Below, one piece after another: positions 57,456 to 64,000 of a DNA stretch of 64,000 bases. The DNA lies in the NCBI GenBank assembly GCA_023374045.1, contig CM041782.1, positions 253,169,810-253,233,809 of the forward strand, in the 5' to 3' direction. Within the stretch, counting starts at the first letter, position 1. Each line of letters begins with the position of its first letter. Under the pieces are notes generated by a model, which searched no databases, was not told the DNA's origin, and saw only the letters and a list, made by a program, of their open reading frames with translations. The position numbers and the translations under genes are program-made. This DNA comes from Limonium bicolor. Taxonomy: Eukaryota; Streptophyta; Magnoliopsida; Caryophyllales; Plumbaginaceae.

Positions 57456-57587
57456 GTACCGCTATAACCATTTAGTAATAAAACTACCTGCTTACCACAT
57501 TATCATGCATATTGGGTGAATAAATGAGTTAAGTAAGAATAAGATGAGATTAGAACTTAAGTAAGATATAACCTACTACCACTTTAG
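57456..57587 (+). other. Candidate intron between gag and AlkB in B (phase 1)
   Basis: GTACCGCTATAACC...CTACCACTTTAG, 132 bases. Joining gives SSRTG-RLNICYPIP. Its donor also fits the acceptor at 58482. Confidence 0.72.
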
Positions 57588-58327
57588 GAAGATTAAACAT
57601 CTGCTACCCAATACCATCCACACCCAACCCGGAGCACACCGACATCGAACCCATAGACTTTCCAACCGAACAATGTCAGGTTATCTGCCCAGGTATGATT
57701 TTATTAAGGGGATACCTAACACCCGAAGCACAAATAGCCATCATCAGAAGATGCAATCAACTAGGAATGGGACCGGGAGGTTTCTACACACCGGAGTACC
57801 CAGGGGGAGCAAGGATGAAATTAAAAATGATGAGCTTGGGCAAGGATTGGAATCCGTATGCCAAGAATTACCAAACCACGAGGATGCAAGATGGAGTCTC
57901 ACCACCTGGAATACCCGAAGAGTTCCATCCAGTTATTACACAAGTCGTGGAAATCGCTCAGCAATTGGAAGCTGAACCGATTCCAGACATTCGGGCAGAC
58001 ATTTGCATTGTAAACTTCTACGAGAAGGATGGGCGACTTGGACTACATCAGGATAAGGACGAGACAACGGAGTCTCTCAAAAGAGGGATACCCGTAGTGT
58101 CTTGGTCCATTGGGGATGATGCAGAGTTTTTATACGGCGAGCAGAAGCGTGTGGACCGTGCGAATAAGTTGGTACTTAAGTCAGGAGATGTATTAATTAT
58201 GGGAGGAGAATCAAGGATGTTATACCATGGGATTAAGAGAATCAAGCTGAATACAGCATCGTCAGTAGTAATCAATGCGACACACATAAGACCAGGAAGA
58301 TTAAACCTAACCTTTAGACAATATTAG
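57588..58327 (+). CDS. AlkB-type 2-oxoglutarate/Fe(II) dioxygenase exon of retrotransposon B
   Basis: An uninterrupted dioxygenase domain from the acceptor to TAG (58325-58327). It begins RLNICYPIPS, and the core starts CPGMILLRGYLTPEAQ (ATG 57695). Counted from there: MKLKMMSLGKDWNP about 41-54, ICIVNFY 103-109, metal ligands His118 and Asp120 in LGLHQDKDE, PVVSWSIGDDAEFLYG about 133-148, GDVLIMGGESRMLYHG with His178, and the C-terminal RLNLTFRQY with Arg202 and Arg208. All residues expected for AlkB catalysis are present. The family acts on alkylated or methylated DNA or RNA. The target here is unknown, and the element's own RNA or cDNA is a natural guess. The ending matches plant nuclear ALKBH1-like proteins as I remember them. 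It is flanked by gag zinc knuckles and by protease, so it belongs to the element. Confidence 0.94.
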
Positions 58328-58482
58328 CCATATAATGTTAGAATGAGATGAGGAATGAGATGTAAGATAGAAGCACATGTTGTAAACAGGACGGTTATGA
58401 ATAAAATAATAGTGTTGTTCACGTAGATTGTTTCGACTCTTGTTATACCATCAATACTCATGAAGCTTATGAATACAATTAG
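58328..58482 (+). other. Spacer between AlkB and protease in B, ending in an acceptor
   Basis: 155 AT-rich bases with stops in all frames, ending ATGAATACAATTAG. The AG at 58481-58482 precedes a phase-1 exon, so a splice from 57455 to 58483 would skip AlkB and join gag to protease in frame. A has the same arrangement (29585 to 23472). Confidence 0.6.
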
Positions 58483-60141
58483 GTTATGGACTCGGTACGG
58501 AAGGTGCACTAAGCATACTTATAGAGGCACAGGCCGACGCCAGCGGTACTATCCTCACCGGCACCTTTCCGATTAATGGGATTGAGGCATCAGTTCTCTT
58601 CGACTCAGGGGCCTCGCATACCTTTGTCTCGGCATCGTTCGCGAGCAGGTTGGGGCTAGACGCTGATGAGCTACCCGACTTCATGGTTACGCTCCCGTCT
58701 AAGGAGAAGGTTCGTTGCACTCGTTACTACCGAGGAGCCACTGTAAGAATTAAGGGAGAAGACTTTCTAGTCAGTTTTATTGAGTTCAGAGAGCTAGGAT
58801 TTGTTGTGATCTTCGGGATGAACTGGTTGGAGCGGCACAAGGGACGTATCCTCTACGCCGAGCATAGATTGCTGCTCAGGAGTCCGTCTGGGGTTACAAT
58901 ATCATACCGCCAGAGGCCCAGAGAGCCTTCGACTAAGATCATCACCGCCATGGCAATGTATAAGGAATTGAGGAGAAAGGAAGAAGTGTACCTCTGCTAT
59001 GTACAGGACATAGAGAGAGACCCTGAGTTCGACCCCGACTTACCGGTAGTGTCGGAGTTCCCTGACTTATTTCCAAGGGAACTGCCTGGCATGCCACCCA
59101 CTCGGGAGGTAGAGTTCACCATCGAGCTGCTACCTGGTACCGGACCGATAGCCAAGGCACCATACCGTATGGCTCCGGCAGAAAGGACTGAATTAAAGGA
59201 ACAATTGAAAGATTTATTGGATAAGGGATTTATTAGACCAAGTGTGTCACCATGGGGAGCGCCAGTCCTCTTCGTGAAGAAGAAGGATGGTAGTCTCCGC
59301 CTCTGCATTGACTATAGAGAGCTGAATGCAGTGACAGTGAAGAATAAGTACCCACTACCCCGCATCGACGATCTGTTCGATCAGTTGAAGGGAGCATCTG
59401 TGTTCTCCAAGATTGATCTCAGATCGGGGTATCATCAGATAGCCATTAAGGAGGGAGACATTGAGAAGACGGCATTCCGGACACGATACGGGCACTATGA
59501 ATTTACAGTGATGTTGTTCGGTTTGTCAAACGCGCCGGCGAAGTTTATGGATCTGATGAACCGCTTGTTCCGGGAGCAGCTGGACAAGTCGGTTGTGGTG
59601 TTTATTGATGACATTCTGATATATTCGAAATCTAAGATTGAACATGAGGAACATCTGAGGAGGGTATTGGAAATATTGAGGGAGAACCAGCTATATGCTA
59701 AGTTATCCAAATGTGAGTTCTGGCTTGACCAGGTCTCTTTCCTAGGTCATGTCATCTCAGATGCTGGGATCTTAGTGGATCCAGCCAAGATTGATGCCGT
59801 ACGTACTTGGCCAAGGCCGAAGACTGTTATCGACATCCGGAGCTTTCTCGGTCTGGCAGGTTACTACAGGAGGTTTGTTAGGGATTTCAGCAAGGTCGCG
59901 AAACCGATGACCAGTCTGATGAAGAAGGATGCACCGTTCTTATGGACGGTTGACTGTGAGAGATCATTTCAGAGCTTGAAGGACTCACTAACCACTGCAC
60001 CGGTTCTGACCATTCCAGACGGTACAGAGGGCTTTGAGGTTTATTGTGATGCATCCGGCAGAGGGCTGGGTTGCGTGCTCATGCAACATGGCAAGGTGGT
60101 GGCATATGCCTCACGCCAGTTGAAGAAACATGAGGAAAACT
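58483..60141 (+). CDS. Protease and reverse transcriptase of B, truncated by F
   Basis: An open frame from [22 protein letters not shown] through the protease ([11 protein letters not shown] active site at about 58600; later [17 protein letters not shown]), the linker [22 protein letters not shown] ([39 protein letters not shown] at 59601-59630) and the first third of RNase H ([18 protein letters not shown]), ending at HEEN where F starts. No stop or frameshift is seen. There is no ATG before the protease, which fits translation as a Gag-Pro-Pol fusion. RNase H end and integrase are outside the window. Confidence 0.92.
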
Positions 60142-62112
60142 TGTAACGACCCCAAAACCGGCCTAGGAGTTAGGGCCGTTACACGCCGCGAGTCTACTAC
60201 CTAACGTCGCAAGGCTCTAAGCAAACGAATCCCAAAACCGAATAACAAACTTGAATAAATACCAAAAGAGTTTACAAGATCCAAATGCTTATAAGTCAAA
60301 TACAAAGAGAGAGGCCCGAAGGCTACACAAAGTACTAAAGCGTCCAAAGCGTAAGCAAACAAAGTCTAAAGACACATAAAATAACGAAGCTCCAGAAGGG
60401 GACGAGAAGAGAAGATCCCACGAGCTCAATCTGCAACAAAGTAAAGGGGTGAGCTAAACAGCCCAGCAAGCAGAAGACTTCCTCTAGGAAGCCCACTCAA
60501 AACAGAAGCAGAAGAATACTTATAAATAGAGAGGATAGCGGAGTCAATATAAATAGACCGAATGAAACCACAAAACAGAGGCAAAGCAGAACGGAATATC
60601 ACTTCAAAACACAGTCGGACTTTCAGATAAGAAACAGAAGAATGGGACACTAGTAACAAGCTAACACAACAGAAGGACTCACATAAGGTCCTATGGATCC
60701 GAGGATCCCACAACAGAAGCCGTAGAGACAGCTAACAGACCCGTCGGTCAAATAACGTCCTAAGGGAGACCCTAAGGAGTATAAACGGAAGGAATTCCTG
60801 CGCAGCATGCTACGGGACAGCCCGACCCGACTATCCAAGGCTCAGAAGCAAAGTAACTAGGTCCCAAAACCAAAAGCTCACAAAACAGATCTTAAGAGCA
60901 TGGAAATGCATATAAACAGCATAAGAAGCTTGTACACAGATAGGGGAATCCAACCCACAAACGGAACGCAAAACGGAGCTAAAACAGAGAAGTTATGCTC
61001 AAAACAGTGGCATGTCCGAACTTGCGTCCGACCTTGCAAGTTCGGACAGAGGTCGAGAGTCAGAAGTCGCGGAGATACAAATGTCCGAACTTACGTCCGA
61101 ACGTCAAAGTTCGGACGTAAGTCGAGAGTTAAAAGCCAGAACCATCTTAGTGTCCGAACTTGCGTCCGACCTTGCAAGTTCGGACACACGTCGAAACTTT
61201 TACGAAAACTCATCCTCGCGTCAGGTCCGAACTTTGAAGTTCGGACCGATGTTCGGACACTTCAAAACCTTCAAAAACAAAACGCGCCCGATGAACTGTC
61301 CGAACTTACAAGTTTGGACAGACGTTCGGACAGCGCGAAACTGACGAAATCCAGAGCGATCAGACGAGAAGAAATCAGCCAAAATCACCATAACTCACAC
61401 AAAACTCACAGAATGGTAAATCAGTACCCTCGGGGGTTTAGCCAAACGATTAACAACGCAAAACCAATGAGAAAACACACAAGCAACACACGAAATCAGA
61501 TACGAAACCGATATTAAAATCAGTCCCCGAGGGTGAGCAAACTACCCCGATTCCATCCCCCACCTACATGAATTCGAAGCGCAGAATCCGGCCAGACGTT
61601 ACCAGCAACTCAGCGAATAGAACGCAGCAGAGGAAATGCACCAGACGACACTGAATTCAGCCAGCAAACAATCCAATCAATCAGAACCCTGTCTCTCTCA
61701 AAACAGAAGTGAACACCATCAAAACCGAAAGGGAAACCAAACCTGAACCACCGCAGAGGAAGAGCAATCACACAGAACCGGAATTCGATCTCAAACGCAC
61801 CAGCAATGCACCAGGAATTAGCACTCAAAGAAGAAGGAGAGGAGAGGGATGCTGAAAACTGTCGAGAAGAACACACGTCTTGAAAACTGATCGGGAAAAA
61901 CTGAGCGAGAAAAACAAATGAGGCTCTCCCTTTTTCCTTATTAATAACTTACCAAAATAAAAGAAAGGGAAACGACCTCCTTGCCCCCGTCTTTTATTTA
62001 AATACCTCGAACGTCCCATCAACTAAACAAAGCATCACACAAACATAAGTAATGACATAAACCGGAACGTTATGTCATGAAATCTGAAAACGTAAAAATA
62101 CGGAGTATTACA
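60142..62112 (-). repeat. 3' LTR of F, 1.97 kb
   Basis: Bounded by TG/CA ends and followed by a polypurine tract. A palindrome array is at 61014-61331. The frame at 60900-61517 runs through that array and is a by-product of it. No gene. Confidence 0.88.
61014..61331. repeat. GTCCGAAC/GTTCGGAC palindrome array in the F LTR
   Basis: Five units such as GTCCGACCTTGCAAGTTCGGAC and GTCCGAACTTTGAAGTTCGGAC, with 40-60 base spacers. Confidence 0.87.
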
Positions 62113-62129
62113 TCACTCCCCCCTTAAAA
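62113..62129 (-). promoter_or_regulatory. Polypurine tract of F
   Basis: Minus strand TTTTAAGGGGGGAGTGA, next to the LTR start TGTAATACTCCG. Confidence 0.85.
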
Positions 62130-62158
62130 GGAATTTCGTCCTCGAAATTCAACATACC

Positions 62159-63085
62159 TCACTGCTCGAAAAGGGAAGGGAACTTAGCACGCAATTCCTC
62201 CTCGAGTTCCCACGTCGCCTCACGCTCGGACTGATCAGACCACTGCACCTTAACCATAGGCAGTGTCTTGCTATGAAGCCGACGAACATCCCGTGCTAGA
62301 ATACGAACCGGAACTGCCTCATAAGTGAAATCATCTCTGAGTCGAAGCTGACCATAGTCAATCACATGCGAAGGATCATGTAGATACTTCCTGAGCATCG
62401 ACACATGGAACACGTCATGCACTCCTGCTAGAGCTGGTGGCAATGCCAATCTGTAAGCCACCGACCCAACCTTCCCAAGCACCTCAAAAGGCCCTACGAA
62501 CCGAGGACTCAGCTTGCCTCGCTTCCCAAAACGAACTACAGCTCGAACTGGAGAGATCTTCAGATACATGTGGTCTCCCACCTGAAACTCAAGCGGACGG
62601 CGTCTCTGATCTGCATAACACTTCTGCCGGCTCTGGGCAACCAACAAACGCTCCCTGATAGTCTTGACTTTGTCCACAGCTCCCTGCACCAACTCAGGAC
62701 CTACTATCACCCTCTCTCGCAGGTCATCCCAACAAATAGGAGATCTACAGCGCCTACCATACAACGCCTCATACGGAGCCATCCCAATGCTCGATTGAAA
62801 ACTATTATTGTAGGCGAACTCAATCAAGGTCACATGCTGATCCCAACTGCCCCCGAAGTCGAGCACACAAGCCCTCAACATGTCCTCCAAAATCTGATTC
62901 GTCCTCTCGGTCTGCCCATCTGTCTGAGGATGATAAGCCGAACTGAAAGCCAAATTCGTCCCTAACGCCTTATGCAGGCTCCGCCAGAAGCGAGATACAA
63001 ATCTCGGATCTCTGTCCGAAACGATCGTCGCCGGCACACCGTGCAACCTCACAATGAAATCCATACCTACGCTCTCCCATTTCAC
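62159..63085 (-). pseudogene. Integrase of F with an internal deletion
   Basis: It would catalyse strand transfer of cDNA into DNA. It reads KWESVGMDFIV and jumps straight to RLHGVPATIVSDRDPRF. In A the same two points are about 45 residues apart (MDFVVGLPPTKGG...QKEVIQHHGVP), so that part of the core is deleted in frame. The rest is good: HPQTDGQTERTNQ, the GPY/F module (VGPFEVLGKVG) and a chromodomain-like end (MVKVQWSDQSEREATWE). At its upstream edge a single missing base (E-W-K-W region near 63092) puts it out of frame with the RNase H part. Confidence 0.87.
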
Positions 63086-63089
63086 TCAG

Positions 63090-64000
63090 GAACGGGAAGA
63101 GGCTGCAGAAGACCCGCAGGTCACTGATGCTCAGCCTTCACCTGCTGACAGGTTTGGCAACGAGCCACAAAATCAGAAATCTCCCTCTTCATATTCGCCC
63201 ACCAAAAGGATTCCCGGAGATCCCGGTACATCTTCACCCCTCCTGGGTGCACAGAATAAGGAGCTCCATGAGCCTCCTGCATAATCTCCCGCCTAAGGTC
63301 GCCTCCACTAGGCACACAAACTCTGCCCCTGAAGCGTAGACAGTCATCGCTGGACACAGAAAACTCTGACTCCTGCTCATCTGACAACTTCTCCCTGATC
63401 TTGCACAACTCAGCATCAGCCTTCTGACCCTCTCTGATCCGCTCAATCAAAGTAGACTGTACCTGAATCGAAGCAATCATCCCAGCACGGTCAGACCGAA
63501 CAACCCAAATGCCCATACGCTGAAGCTCAAAAGCAGACCTCTGAACTCGTGACAACGAACAAAAAAGACCAGGAGCACCCCTACGGCTCAAGGCATCCGC
63601 CACCACATTCGCTCTACCCGGATAGTAGAGGATCTCCAGGTCGTAGTCATGTAACAGCTCCAACCAGCGCCGCTGTCTCAAATTTAATTCCTTCTGCGTG
63701 AACAGATATTTGAGACTCTTGTGATCCGTGTAGACCTTACACGTCACCCCATACAAATAGTGCCGCCAGATCTTCAAGGCGAAGACCACAGCAGCTAGCT
63801 CCAAGTCATGGGTAGGATAATTCTTCTCATACGGCTTCAACTGTCGTGACCCATATGCTACCACCTTTCCCTGCTGCATCAGAACGCACCCTAGCCCTCT
63901 ATGGGAAGCGTCACAGAACACCTCAAAGCCCTCTGTCCCAGAAGGCAACGTCAAAATCGGGGCCGAAGTCAACCTCTTCTTCAACTCCTGGAAGCTCTCC
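63090..64000 (-). pseudogene. RNase H and integrase zinc region of F (runs off the window)
   Basis: The minus-strand frame is open at the window edge: [16 protein letters not shown], RNase H ([50 protein letters not shown]), a long linker, then the integrase zinc finger ([11 protein letters not shown]...[11 protein letters not shown]). A TGA follows AEHQ (63118-63120), then PAGLLQPLPVPE, and the frame breaks. The family and job are as for the other pol genes here. Confidence 0.9.

Larger units (their letters stand above)
51759..60141 (+). mobile_element. Element B: AlkB-carrying Ty3/gypsy retrotransposon, cut by F
   Basis: Order on the plus strand: 5' LTR 51759-55817, primer site, gag with introns, AlkB, protease, RT, start of RNase H. 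F interrupts it at 60142, and the rest must lie right of the window. It is inserted in the RT of E, in opposite orientation. LTR sequence resembles D, while coding resembles A. Confidence 0.93.
60142..64000 (-). mobile_element. Element F: Ty3/gypsy retrotransposon, 3' part
   Basis: LTR 60142-62112 (TGTAACGACCCC to GGAGTATTACA), polypurine tract, integrase and RNase H on the minus strand. The 5' part lies beyond the window. It is inserted in the RNase H of B. The pol sequence is distinct from A, B and E. Confidence 0.9.

Noticed and set aside
60900..61517. 205-residue frame in the F LTR
   Set aside because: It is a translation of the palindrome array and its flanks. The repeated residues follow the DNA repeat, and there is no start context or domain.

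Overview
This window is a nest of transposable elements from a flowering-plant (probably eudicot) genome. I see no free-standing host gene. The evidence for a plant is Ty3/gypsy LTR retrotransposons with tRNA-iMet (TGGTATCAGAGC) and tRNA-Asp (TGGCGCCGTTGCCGGGGA) primer-binding sites, Athila-like gag-protease coding, a CACTA (En/Spm) DNA transposon, and captured plant gene pieces. Species cannot be told from the sequence.

Layout. The oldest host is element E (minus strand, Tekay/Del-like chromovirus), seen as 5358-5796 (3' LTR end), 5797-7443 (integrase) and 50795-51758 (RT thumb, RNase H). It was hit three times. (1) G (173-5357, minus, non-autonomous, tRNA-Asp primed) lies in its 3' LTR and is itself cut at 172 by the end of a plus-strand LTR (H, 1-172). 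(2) A (7444-50794, minus, target duplication CCGGG) lies in its pol. (3) B (51759-60141 and beyond, plus) lies in its RT. A holds three insertions: C (14564-22783, minus, Athila-like gag-pro element, duplication ACAGG), a CACTA element (23668-28790, duplication ATT) and D (34811-49429, minus, in A's 5' LTR). B is cut at 60142 by F (minus), which runs off the right edge.

The notable system is in A and B. Both carry an AlkB-type 2-oxoglutarate/Fe(II) dioxygenase between gag and protease. It resembles plant nuclear ALKBH1-like proteins: it has the HQD...H metal ligands, and its end (RLNLTFRQY) holds two arginines. In both elements gag is broken by GT-AG intron-like segments at the same places and phases. 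The AlkB exon and the protease exon each start behind a phase-1 acceptor that fits the same phase-1 donor after the gag zinc knuckles. One pre-mRNA could therefore give Gag-AlkB (ending at the AlkB stop) or Gag-Pro-Pol by choice of 3' splice site. Two diverged elements on opposite strands share the plan, so it predates their split. Neither visible copy is intact: both have stops or frameshifts in gag, and in A the CACTA element splits the AlkB exon.

Other themes are GC-rich palindrome arrays in the LTRs of five element families (also inside the body in G and C), conserved hairpins near the LTR start and at the primer-binding site, a prefoldin subunit 4 fragment inside the CACTA element, and element D, whose LTRs are near-identical but whose interior is decayed.
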